Of a DNA stretch of 64,000 bases, positions 26,378 through 34,097 are shown one piece after another. The stretch comes from Psychroflexus montanilacus (GTDB taxonomy: Bacteria > Bacteroidota > Bacteroidia > Flavobacteriales > Flavobacteriaceae), in the NCBI RefSeq assembly GCF_020164535.1, contig NZ_JAIQZC010000001.1:310001-374000 (forward strand). The letters run 5' to 3'. Numbering within the stretch: the stretch's first letter is position 1; every line of letters begins with the position of its first letter. A model generated the notes under the pieces. The model worked only from the letters and a program-made list of their open reading frames with translations, was not told the DNA's origin and did not search any database. Position numbers and translations under genes: made by a program.

Positions 26378-26760
26378 AACAGGAAAGCCCAATCCTCATC
26401 CTGGTATGTGTTTCTGCAGTGCTGTTTTTGATACATCAGTATCTTCAATTAGTCATTCAATTACACATCACGTTCCTAGATAACTACCTAGATCCAATAC
26501 TGCTTATGCCTTTACTATTATATGCAGTGCTTTGGGAACGCAGGATACTTTTGCGCGATAGACACTTAGTGTTGTCTTACACTGATATATTGGGCTATTT
26601 TTTACTGGTAGTACTCATCGGAGAAGGTTTGTTTCCGCTCATCAGTGAAAAATTTACAGCAGACTATTGGGACATTCTTGCCTATGCATTTGGGACACTT
26701 TCCTACATCATGGCAAGAAAAGCTTCTAATTTTAAGCACTTCAAAACTAACAAGTCTTAA
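26374..26760 (+). CDS. Small four-helix membrane protein
   Basis: From the ATG at 26374 the product has 128 residues and about four membrane segments (SPILILVCVSAVLFLIHQYL, YLDPILLMPLLLYAVLWER, LVLSYTDILGYFLLVVLIG, DILAYAFGTLSYIMARK). Similar short Bacteroidota proteins with the pattern FLDNYLDPILLMP are often auto-named magnesium citrate secondary transporter, a name I consider unsupported given the small size. An open frame extends upstream to 26236 but overlaps the previous gene out of frame, so the coupled ATG is preferred. Confidence 0.72.
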   Translation: MKQESPILILVCVSAVLFLIHQYLQLVIQLHITFLDNYLDPILLMPLLLYAVLWERRILLRDRHLVLSYTDILGYFLLVVLIGEGLFPLISEKFTADYWDILAYAFGTLSYIMARKASNFKHFKTNKS

Positions 26761-26777
26761 TTTTTGGAACTAGTTGG

Positions 26778-26892
26778 AGTCTTCTGAATCCTCCTCCAGC
26801 CATTCCTTTTCCTGATCTGAAGAAAGCATTACTGGCTGGTGGTTCTTTTTTAAAAAAGGATTTCGGTAAATAAAAGGCTAAGCTGCTTTAAG
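26778..26892 (-). pseudogene. Decayed partial copy of the SRAP (YedK) gene
   Basis: This stretch is clearly homologous at DNA level to the interior of the intact SRAP gene (about 28092-28200), in the same orientation: both contain AGCCATTCCTTTTC, TGATCTGAAGAAAGCAT and a matching AAATAAA(A)GGC(T/G)AAGCT end. The peptide it would encode corresponds to LSSDQEKEWL and neighbouring residues. Small insertions and substitutions break the frame, and only about 115 bases remain. The intervening gene at 27037-27852 thus lies between a relic and an intact copy. Confidence 0.75.
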
Positions 26893-27036
26893 CTTTGAAG
26901 CTGTCATTAGCCTGTTTTCACCCATTTATTCGCGCTTCAATAGTCTATAATTTAGCAGTTGTTCTTATATTCGGGAAACTTTTATCCTGAAATCATCTCA
27001 TCTTTTGATTTCACAAGTCTAATCTAAAGCTTAAAC

Positions 27037-27852
27037 ATGGGATTTTTACAAAGCGCAATTAATCAGGTCGGTCGAGATATGGGTCGAGTTGTGAGTAATA
27101 CTGTTTTTAAAGACAGGCATTCCATTCCCATAAGGCGAGCCAGGTCCAAATCCGCACCCCATTCCAGCCAAGGGTTCGTGCATCAAAAAGCACAACCCAT
27201 TCAGGAAGTGAAAGATGAGTTTGAAAAGGCTATTAGCTTTAAAACTGGATATAGACCAACGACTTTAATTTCAAAACTGGGTGGGGCCTATGTAGTCATA
27301 AAAAATGAAGCTCAGGCTTTCGTAGAAGACGGCTATTTAGACGTGAACGAGAGTCAGCAGCTCTTCGAAATGATGAAACAGTTTGTAGACAAATGTGGAG
27401 ACGTAGAAGATGTCATTGGATTTACTGAAGAGGAAGATGCCAAAGTGTATAAACAACTCGAAAACATCACTATCTCTACCAAAGAAGTGTTTGTCGACGT
27501 CCTTAACACATCGGCAAAAGCATGCAGAGAACGTTCCATTGAATTCGAAAATCAGGCGAAAGCTCTAAATCCTGAAGGATTTGGTCGTTTTGTAGGGTTA
27601 CACCTCATTTGGATGCCGAGGTATGCCAAAGGTGGGGAAAAGAAAGTGAACAGGGCCATCATTGCCAACATACTGGATGTCGTTACACTTACGTTTCCAA
27701 TTACCAGAAGTATTCTGCTTTTGGTTGGTATTGTAAGTTACCCTGGTGAACTCTCTGCGACCAAACAGGCTAAGGAAAACTACAGACTCTTAGCCGAACA
27801 GGAAAGAAACCGTGCAGCTACTTATGAAGAGCTTATAAAAAGCAATTCGTAG
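27037..27852 (+). CDS. Hypothetical protein with C-terminal hydrophobic segment
   Basis: A 271-residue protein I cannot assign. The N-terminus is basic (residues 1-50, rich in Arg and Ser, with RRARSKSAPHSS), the middle is acidic and helical (YVVIKNEAQAFVEDGYLDVNESQQLFEMMKQF), and near residue 225 there is a hydrophobic stretch (ILDVVTLTFPITRSILLLVGIVSYPG) that could be a membrane segment or hairpin. There is no signal peptide. It is isolated, between a decayed SRAP fragment and the intact SRAP gene, which suggests it arrived with the rearrangement that duplicated SRAP. Confidence 0.7.
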   Translation: MGFLQSAINQVGRDMGRVVSNTVFKDRHSIPIRRARSKSAPHSSQGFVHQKAQPIQEVKDEFEKAISFKTGYRPTTLISKLGGAYVVIKNEAQAFVEDGYLDVNESQQLFEMMKQFVDKCGDVEDVIGFTEEEDAKVYKQLENITISTKEVFVDVLNTSAKACRERSIEFENQAKALNPEGFGRFVGLHLIWMPRYAKGGEKKVNRAIIANILDVVTLTFPITRSILLLVGIVSYPGELSATKQAKENYRLLAEQERNRAATYEELIKSNS

Positions 27853-27942
27853 AGCACAAAAATCTAAAGGCGAGTATTAGAAAAAACGACATCATAAAGT
27901 TTTAAAAGCTGTTGAACTTGGCGTTGATTCAAAGTTGATTAC

Positions 27943-28674
27943 TTAAATCTCCAGCTCCCCATATTCTACTTTATCCAAAATGCTTTCCACATTAGAATTG
28001 ACTTTTGGGCTGAATAAATCGGTGCTCACCGGATAGTACTCCAGCTGATCTTCATCGAAATCTTGATCAAAAATGGCTTTGATGTCCTTTTCTTCTAAGT
28101 CCTCCATCAGCCATTCCTTTTCTTGATCTGAAGAAAGCATCACTGGCTGCCGATTCTTTTGGTTATGAATTTTGGCAAATAAAGGCGAAGCTTCTTTAGT
28201 GAGAATGGCGAAAGTAACTTTATTGTCTATCCGGGTGTAAATGCCTGCCAGAGATAAAAAATCTTTGTCTTTAGATTTAAAGACAAACGGATACTTATTA
28301 CCCTCGTGATCGTGAGGTTCGTAAAACGCGGACACGGGGATGATACAGCGTTTGGTATAAATGGATTGCTTGTACAGAAAATGATCAAAGGCCTTTTCAG
28401 ATCTGGCATTGATGCCCCCACCAAACTTTGCTGCTTCTTTATAATAATCTTTCAGCTCCCCTACTTTCTTACTTTCTGGTGCTATACCCCAGGTAGCCGC
28501 AGCCAAAACACTGGGTTTTTCCTGCGGGATGATCAGCATCTGCGCATGCGTAAAGCCTATGATGTGATAACTAGGCTGGTCGAAAAGCTCACGCTGACGT
28601 TCATCGCTGAGTTTGACCTGATACTGCTCTTCGAGTTGTTCTACCTTTTGGATTTGAGACGTGTGAGCGCACAT
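27943..28674 (-). CDS. yedK: SRAP domain protein (YedK/HMCES-type abasic-site crosslinker)
   Basis: The 243-residue protein is an SRAP domain. It has the obligatory Cys2 (after Met removal it becomes the N-terminal nucleophile that bonds to abasic sites in single-stranded DNA), the NARSEK motif, CIIPVSAFYEPH with the active-site Glu, and the HNQKNRQPVML segment containing the catalytic His region. These proteins protect abasic sites at replication forks; some prokaryotic homologues sit near SOS genes. Here it lies close to a defence operon and has a partial decayed duplicate at 26778-26892. Family assignment is firm. Confidence 0.94.
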   Translation of the reverse strand: MCAHTSQIQKVEQLEEQYQVKLSDERQRELFDQPSYHIIGFTHAQMLIIPQEKPSVLAAATWGIAPESKKVGELKDYYKEAAKFGGGINARSEKAFDHFLYKQSIYTKRCIIPVSAFYEPHDHEGNKYPFVFKSKDKDFLSLAGIYTRIDNKVTFAILTKEASPLFAKIHNQKNRQPVMLSSDQEKEWLMEDLEEKDIKAIFDQDFDEDQLEYYPVSTDLFSPKVNSNVESILDKVEYGELEI

Positions 28675-28787
28675 GAGTTATAATTTAAAAGCATAGAATT
28701 AAAAGTCCAATAGTGGACTATTGGACTTCTATAAAAATATTTCAAAAACTGCCATGAGTTGGCAACCGGATTAGATGTTATCCTCTA

Positions 28788-28994
28788 TTAATCGTCATTG
28801 TTTCGATTCAGTGCCCAAATCGCTAGTCCTGCAGCGGTGATTAAGCCGCCAATAACTATGGCTAAATTCCCATCGCGCTGTACTTTTTTAGCTTTATTCA
28901 GCTGTTTGGAGCCTATTCCATTTTCTGCAATGAAGTCCTCTACTCCTTTGATTCTTCCTTCCAGTTCTTCTTTGATCTTCGTATTAAATTCCAT
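28788..28994 (-). CDS. Small single-helix membrane protein
   Basis: The 68-residue product begins with a charged helical part (EFNTKIKEELEGRIKGVEDFIAENG) and ends with one membrane helix (LAIVIGGLITAAGLAIWAL) and an acidic tail NRNNDD. No family recognised. Composition and the clear amphipathic-plus-membrane arrangement favour a real gene, but there is no further support from context. Confidence 0.55.
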   Translation of the reverse strand: MEFNTKIKEELEGRIKGVEDFIAENGIGSKQLNKAKKVQRDGNLAIVIGGLITAAGLAIWALNRNNDD

Positions 28995-29421
28995 GAATTA
29001 TAGTTTTTATTTGTTTCATCCTTAATATAAGAGTATCTCCTTAAACCCAAAATCGTTTTTTAGTTTTCTTAGGAAAGCTTTGTGATAGCTTTTGTACTTC
29101 TATGTTGCTGTAAAGTCTGAGGTTGTTCTCTTAGATGAAAAAATTTGGAGGCTTAGCATTCAATTCACGGTTGAAATCCTTCAGCTTTATTTCGATGATT
29201 GAGTTGAGGTGTTGAAAGGCTAAGGTAAATGAATCAAGAAACGGATTTTTCATTTCCTGTTGCAAAATATGCAACGGATAACAACGGGTTTATATCTAGC
29301 CGTTGCATTGACCGTTAAATTTGCAAAATTAGTATTTATTGCATATTAAAACCCCCTGATTTCGCATAAAATGCTATCTTCATACTTTAAATTTTAACAA
29401 TCAGCAAAGCATCCTATACCA
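28995..29421. other. Intergenic region upstream of the restriction operon
   Basis: No gene seen. Its right half holds a cluster of related inverted repeats: GTTGCA (29259-29264), TGCAACGG (29270-29277) and CCGTTGCA (29300-29307), directly before the promoter-like element at 29316. These could form an operator for the defence operon or be the remains of an attC-like site. Confidence 0.55.
29316..29323 (+). promoter_or_regulatory. Candidate -7 promoter element for the type I restriction operon
   Basis: TAAATTTG followed by C fits TAnnTTTG exactly. It lies 98 bases before hsdM and 8 bases after the inverted repeat ending at 29307, so a protein bound there would overlap the promoter. Confidence 0.5.
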
Positions 29422-30984
29422 ATGGCGAAAACCAATACCCAACAAAAAACCAAATCTATTGAAGAAAGCTTATGGCAGTCCTGCGACAAATTAAGAGGTT
29501 CTATTGAACCCTCCGAATACAAACACGTCGTTCTTGGACTTATTTTTCTGAAATTTACCAGCGATAAGTTTGAAAAACGCAAACAAGAGTTGATTGATGA
29601 AGGTCAAGAAAAATATGTAGAAATGAAGGAATTCTACAACATGAAAAATGTATTCTTCCTGAATGAAAAATCCCGTTGGTCCTACATCATCAAAAATGCG
29701 AAGCAAGACGATATTGCTATAAAAATTGACACTGCCCTACACGATATTGAAAAAAACAATCCATCCTTACGTGGTGCCTTGCCTGACAACTATTTTTCAC
29801 GTTTAGGTTTGGATAAATCTAAGCTAGCCGCACTACTCGACAACATCAATGATATTGATACACTTAAAGATGCCGACCAAGATATCGTTGGTCGGGTGTA
29901 CGAATACTTCCTATCCAAATTTGCCTTAAAAGAAGGCAAAGGAAAAGGTGAGTTTTATACCCCAAAGAGTATTGTCAACCTAATTGCGGAAATGATTGAG
30001 CCGTATCGGGGTATTATTTATGATCCTGCCTGCGGTTCGGGTGGTATGTTCGTGCAATCCATAAAGTTTATTGAAAATCATCACGGCAACAAAAAAGAAG
30101 TGTCGATTTACGGACAAGAATACACCAATACGACCTATAAACTGGCAAAAATGAATCTCGCCATTCGAGGAATCAATGCCAATTTAGGCGATAAAGCCGC
30201 CGATACTTTTGGCAACGACCAGCATAAAGATTTAAAAGCCGACTTTATTATGGCCAATCCGCCGTTTAACCAAAAGGCTTGGCGAGGCAAAGACGAACTC
30301 AATGACGACCCACGTTGGCAAGGCTATGATATACCGCCTGTAAGCAATGCCAATTATGCTTGGATTTTGAATATTGTAGCCAAACTTTCTGAAGATGGTG
30401 TGGCTGGATTTATCTTAGCCAACGGCGCATTATCGGGCGGTGGCGAAGAATATAAAATCCGTAAAAAACTCATAGAAAACGACCTGGTAGAAGCCATTGT
30501 GATTTTGCCACAAAATATGTTTTACACGACTAACATTAGTGTGACGCTTTGGATTTTAAACAAAAATAAAAAAGACCGTAGCCTTAAATTACCCGATAAG
30601 ACAAGACAATTTAAAAATAGAGAAAGCGAAACCCTTTTTATGGACTTGCGCCAAATTGGTGTGCCATTAGAAAAGAAATTTATACAGTTTTCGCCCGAAC
30701 AAATTGAACATGTTTCCAAAACCTACCACAATTGGCAAGAAGAACATGCAGAATATAAAGATGTACCCGAATTTTGTTATGCGGCAAGCAAAGCTGAAAT
30801 CACAAAGAAAGACTACTCCTTAGTCCCTTCCAAGTACATTGAGTTTATCAACAGAGATGAAAATATTGACTTTGATGATAAAATGAAGGTGTTGCAAACG
30901 GAGATTGCTGACTTACTCCAACAAGAAGCTGCATCTAAAAAAGAATTGGAAAAAGTCTTTAAAAGTTTAGGGTATGAGCTATAA
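29422..30984 (+). CDS. hsdM: Type I restriction-modification methyltransferase subunit
   Basis: The 520-residue protein is the N6-adenine methyltransferase subunit. It has the N-terminal helical HsdM domain (LWQSCDKLRGSIEPSEYKHV), AdoMet motif I DPACGSGGMF (201-210) and catalytic motif IV NPPF (279-282). Length is normal. Its C-terminus overlaps hsdS by 11 bases. It is the first gene of an operon that also carries hsdS, three accessory defence genes and hsdR. With HsdS alone it would methylate host DNA; with HsdR it would restrict unmodified DNA. Confidence 0.97.
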   Translation: MAKTNTQQKTKSIEESLWQSCDKLRGSIEPSEYKHVVLGLIFLKFTSDKFEKRKQELIDEGQEKYVEMKEFYNMKNVFFLNEKSRWSYIIKNAKQDDIAIKIDTALHDIEKNNPSLRGALPDNYFSRLGLDKSKLAALLDNINDIDTLKDADQDIVGRVYEYFLSKFALKEGKGKGEFYTPKSIVNLIAEMIEPYRGIIYDPACGSGGMFVQSIKFIENHHGNKKEVSIYGQEYTNTTYKLAKMNLAIRGINANLGDKAADTFGNDQHKDLKADFIMANPPFNQKAWRGKDELNDDPRWQGYDIPPVSNANYAWILNIVAKLSEDGVAGFILANGALSGGGEEYKIRKKLIENDLVEAIVILPQNMFYTTNISVTLWILNKNKKDRSLKLPDKTRQFKNRESETLFMDLRQIGVPLEKKFIQFSPEQIEHVSKTYHNWQEEHAEYKDVPEFCYAASKAEITKKDYSLVPSKYIEFINRDENIDFDDKMKVLQTEIADLLQQEAASKKELEKVFKSLGYEL

Positions 30985-32161
30985 GTCAAAATCAGATAAA
31001 TCTCATTACAAAAGGCTTGGAGATTATATTGAACTTGTAGATCAACGAAACGAAGATTTGGCTATTGATGTTTTACTTGGTCTAAGCATTAGTAAAGAAT
31101 TTATTCCGTCTGTTGCCAACACAATTGGCACCAATATGAAGAAATATAAAATTGTACATAAAAACCAATTTGCATGCAGTATTATGCAGGTTCGTAGAGA
31201 TGGAAAAATGCCTGTTGCTATTCTTAAAACTTATGACAAAGCTATTATTTCCCAAGCCTATCCAGTTTTTAAAGTAAAAGATGAGTCCGTTTTAAATCCT
31301 GATTATTTGATGATGTGGTTTAAACGAAAAGAATTTGATAGGGAAGCTACGTTTCATGCCGTTGGTGGAGTCCGCGGAAGCTTAGAATGGGAAGATTTTA
31401 TGAGCTTTAAATTACCCGTCCCACCCATAGAAAAACAACGCCAAATCGTCGCCGAATACAATGCCGTAGACAACCGCATCCGCATCAACGAACAACTCAA
31501 TCAAAAACTGGAAGAAACCGCCCAGGCGATTTATAAGGAATGGTTTGTTTATAATCATAACGATTTTAATGAGAATTTTCAGCTGAAAGAATTTGGTAGC
31601 ATCATAACTGGAAAAACACCATCAAGTAAAAATCCAGAGGATTTTGGAAATAAAATGCCATTTGTTACACCTGGCGATTTCAATGCATCTCAAAAATTTA
31701 TACTTGATTCAAATAGAAGATTATCTAAAATCGGCTTTGGAAAATTACAAAATAAGATTTTGCCCGAAGGATCAATTCTTGTTACTTGTATAGGATCTGA
31801 TATGGGAAAAGTTGCTGTTGTCAATATGGATTGTATCACAAATCAACAAGTAAATTCCATAGTCGTTAATCATTCATACTTTTCTGATTATTTATTCTAT
31901 ACTCTTAATCATATTTCAGAAGAGAAAATAAAAGGCATAGCTATGGGTAGTTCTACAATGCCAATGCTAAATAAAAGCGATTTTGAAAAAATTGAGATCA
32001 AAAACCCTAAAGACTCAATACTTAAAAAATTTGAAGAAGAATTAAGCCCCATAAACAAACAACTTATAAAAAGACAAGAAGAAAATTATAAGCTATCAGA
32101 ACTCAAAGATTTACTTCTTTCAAAAATGAGTAAGGTTGAAGTTGAAAAGGAAATGATATGA
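30974..32161 (+). CDS. hsdS: Type I restriction specificity subunit
   Basis: The 395-residue protein recognises the target DNA through two target recognition domains: TRD1 about 1-155 and TRD2 about 205-350. Between them is the conserved helical spacer (PPIEKQRQIVAEYNAVDNRI and on to YKEWFVYN), and a second helical region closes the protein (INKQLIKRQEENYKLSELKDL). The DNA encoding the central spacer is visibly richer in GC than the AT-rich TRDs, a mosaic pattern expected from TRD exchange. It overlaps hsdM by 11 bases and the downstream Shedu gene by 4 bases (ATGA). Confidence 0.95.
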   Translation: MSYKSKSDKSHYKRLGDYIELVDQRNEDLAIDVLLGLSISKEFIPSVANTIGTNMKKYKIVHKNQFACSIMQVRRDGKMPVAILKTYDKAIISQAYPVFKVKDESVLNPDYLMMWFKRKEFDREATFHAVGGVRGSLEWEDFMSFKLPVPPIEKQRQIVAEYNAVDNRIRINEQLNQKLEETAQAIYKEWFVYNHNDFNENFQLKEFGSIITGKTPSSKNPEDFGNKMPFVTPGDFNASQKFILDSNRRLSKIGFGKLQNKILPEGSILVTCIGSDMGKVAVVNMDCITNQQVNSIVVNHSYFSDYLFYTLNHISEEKIKGIAMGSSTMPMLNKSDFEKIEIKNPKDSILKKFEEELSPINKQLIKRQEENYKLSELKDLLLSKMSKVEVEKEMI

Positions 32162-33327
32162 GCATATCGAGAAGAAGACTAACACAAGAAGAAGAAATTA
32201 TTTTAAACTATAAACCTAATCGGTTGTATTGGCATGAGTTTGAAAAAGGAAGATTTTTTCAAGTTGTTCACGAAGATGAAAAAAGTGCCACAATGAAATT
32301 TGCTCCTAGGACAATGCTAAAAGTTGTTTACATTGAAAAATACGGAGATATTGAGGGTTTCGAATTAATAAAATTAGTTAGTGGTAAAGAAACTGAAAGA
32401 ATTAAACTGAGTAAATTCAATTTTGCGCAACTCAGAGAGTTTTTAAGATTTATAAATGAAATTGACCTTAAAGGAATAACTGAAAAGCGTTTGAAAATTT
32501 TTGATGATCAGGACTTAGATGAAGATAGCATTCGATCTGTTAAAACACTTTTATCTAAAGAAGGTGGTGCAGATGTCGTTGAAACCTTAATTAATGAGGG
32601 TATTATTTCATCTAAGGATATTGTGAATACTTCTTTTAGAAAAAGGGGGCTTGATATATTTCAGAAGTTAAAAGACAGTCCTGATTACTGGAAAACCTAT
32701 GCAGATGAAAATGATATTAGTAAACATAGTGAAGAAAAAGTATGGCAATATTTTTTTGAGAAAAATCAATGGATTTTCGGTTATGGCTTAGATTACCGTT
32801 TCAAGAATATTCTGCAAAGAGAAACACATTTATCAGATTCGAATATTGATGGAACTAATACGGTAATTGGCGACTATCTTCTTGGGGATAAATTCTTTAC
32901 AACATTTGTTGAATTGAAAAAACCATCAACACCCTTATTTTCAAGAGAAAAAAATCGTTCCAATTCATGGAGACTTTCTAATGATTTGATTGATAGTGTA
33001 TCACAAATTTTAGAACATAAATCATCAGGAATGATTAAGTTAGAAAAACAACAATATGTTGAAGGTGAACCTTTAAATCAAAAAGCCTACGATTCTAAAG
33101 TAGTTTTAATCATTGGTGATTGGAGAGAACTTGAAAAATCATCAAATACAGAAGAAAAAGAAATTAAAAAGAAAACATTAGAACTGTTTAGACGTGACAG
33201 CAGAAATGTTGAAATATTGACTTTCGATGAACTATATGAAAGAGCTAAATTTATTATTGAAGGGCAAGACGAAACTGAGAATTATAGAGACAAAGTAAAT
33301 GATGAAGACGATGATTTGCCTTTTTAA
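32158..33327 (+). CDS. sduA: Shedu-type anti-phage nuclease (DUF4263) inside the restriction operon
   Basis: The 389-residue protein has an N-terminal domain of about 155 residues with beta-rich sequence (RLYWHEFEKGRFFQVVHEDE, MLKVVYIEKYGDIEGFELI), then the Shedu core: FRKRGLDIFQKLKDSPDYW, EKVWQYFFEKNQWIFGYGL and the PD-(D/E)XK residues Asp239, Glu252 and Lys254 in FVELKKPS. The tail EILTFDELYERAKFI is shared with the cassette-borne Shedu fusion at 23993, so the two are paralogous over their C-terminal halves but differ in the N-terminus. Its ATG overlaps the hsdS stop, and its GC looks lower than hsdM and hsdR. Known Shedu acts as a stand-alone DNA-nicking defence; here it is tied to a type I system. 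Confidence 0.92.
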   Translation: MSISRRRLTQEEEIILNYKPNRLYWHEFEKGRFFQVVHEDEKSATMKFAPRTMLKVVYIEKYGDIEGFELIKLVSGKETERIKLSKFNFAQLREFLRFINEIDLKGITEKRLKIFDDQDLDEDSIRSVKTLLSKEGGADVVETLINEGIISSKDIVNTSFRKRGLDIFQKLKDSPDYWKTYADENDISKHSEEKVWQYFFEKNQWIFGYGLDYRFKNILQRETHLSDSNIDGTNTVIGDYLLGDKFFTTFVELKKPSTPLFSREKNRSNSWRLSNDLIDSVSQILEHKSSGMIKLEKQQYVEGEPLNQKAYDSKVVLIIGDWRELEKSSNTEEKEIKKKTLELFRRDSRNVEILTFDELYERAKFIIEGQDETENYRDKVNDEDDDLPF

Positions 33328-33336
33328 CTAGATTAG

Positions 33337-34086
33337 ATGCAAGAAGAATTAGAACAAATAGAAAAATTTAATGAATATCAACTTGTTGAATACTTTCAAG
33401 ATGGTGTTGTAGCTCGTTCTACGGGAGACGGTTTTGATGATCAATTATATAAAGTAGTAAGAACCAAACTTATTAGGAATAAAGCAATAGAAAAACAGTT
33501 ACCTGAATGGGTTAAAAATAAAAGGACAATTGATCAATTTTGGACTTTCATTAAGGGAAGATTTAGTACTTATCAAGAGCGTAGAGAATTTTTATGGAGT
33601 GAATTTTCCCCAATACTACATTATTTAGAAAAGAAATCTACTTCACCTTTAGACGAAAGTATTGTTTTTGATGAAGCTCATATACATACTCAATGGCAAA
33701 AAGCTCTTGATAGAAAACAAACAGAACCTGAAGGTGCTATAACATCCGCTCGAACTTTAATCGAAAGTATCTTAAAGCACATTTTGGATGAACAAGAGAT
33801 AGATTATAATGATGCAGCTGAATTACCTGAATTATATAAGGAAGTTGCAAAATCCTTAAACTTAGCACCTGAGAATCATCAGGAGCAAATCTTCAAACAA
33901 ATTCTAGGAGGTGCAAGTGGCATTGTTAGCGGATTAGGAGCATTGAGAAATAAACTTGGGGATGCTCACGGGAAAAGTAAGAAAAGTATCAAGCCATCAG
34001 AAAGACACAGTGAACTAGCAGTAAATTTAGCAGGTTCAATGGCAACTTTTCTGTTCAAAACTTATCAAGAAAATAAAGCTAATTAA
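33337..34086 (+). CDS. Abortive infection family protein (Abi_C domain)
   Basis: The 249-residue protein ends in the Abi_C (PF14355-type) domain: EPEGAITSARTLIESILKHIL, then LPELYKEVAKSLNLAPENHQEQIFKQILGGASGIVSGLGALRNKLGDAHGK, in pieces, with the conserved RNKLGDAHG motif near 215. The first 120 residues are an alpha-helical domain I do not recognise, containing RTIDQFWTFIKGRFSTYQER. This C-terminal module is found in phage-defence proteins; no enzymatic residues are obvious. It starts 9 bases after the Shedu gene and ends 11 bases before the AlbA_2 gene, so it is part of the same message. Confidence 0.88.
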   Translation: MQEELEQIEKFNEYQLVEYFQDGVVARSTGDGFDDQLYKVVRTKLIRNKAIEKQLPEWVKNKRTIDQFWTFIKGRFSTYQERREFLWSEFSPILHYLEKKSTSPLDESIVFDEAHIHTQWQKALDRKQTEPEGAITSARTLIESILKHILDEQEIDYNDAAELPELYKEVAKSLNLAPENHQEQIFKQILGGASGIVSGLGALRNKLGDAHGKSKKSIKPSERHSELAVNLAGSMATFLFKTYQENKAN

Positions 34087-34097
34087 AAATAGAACTA

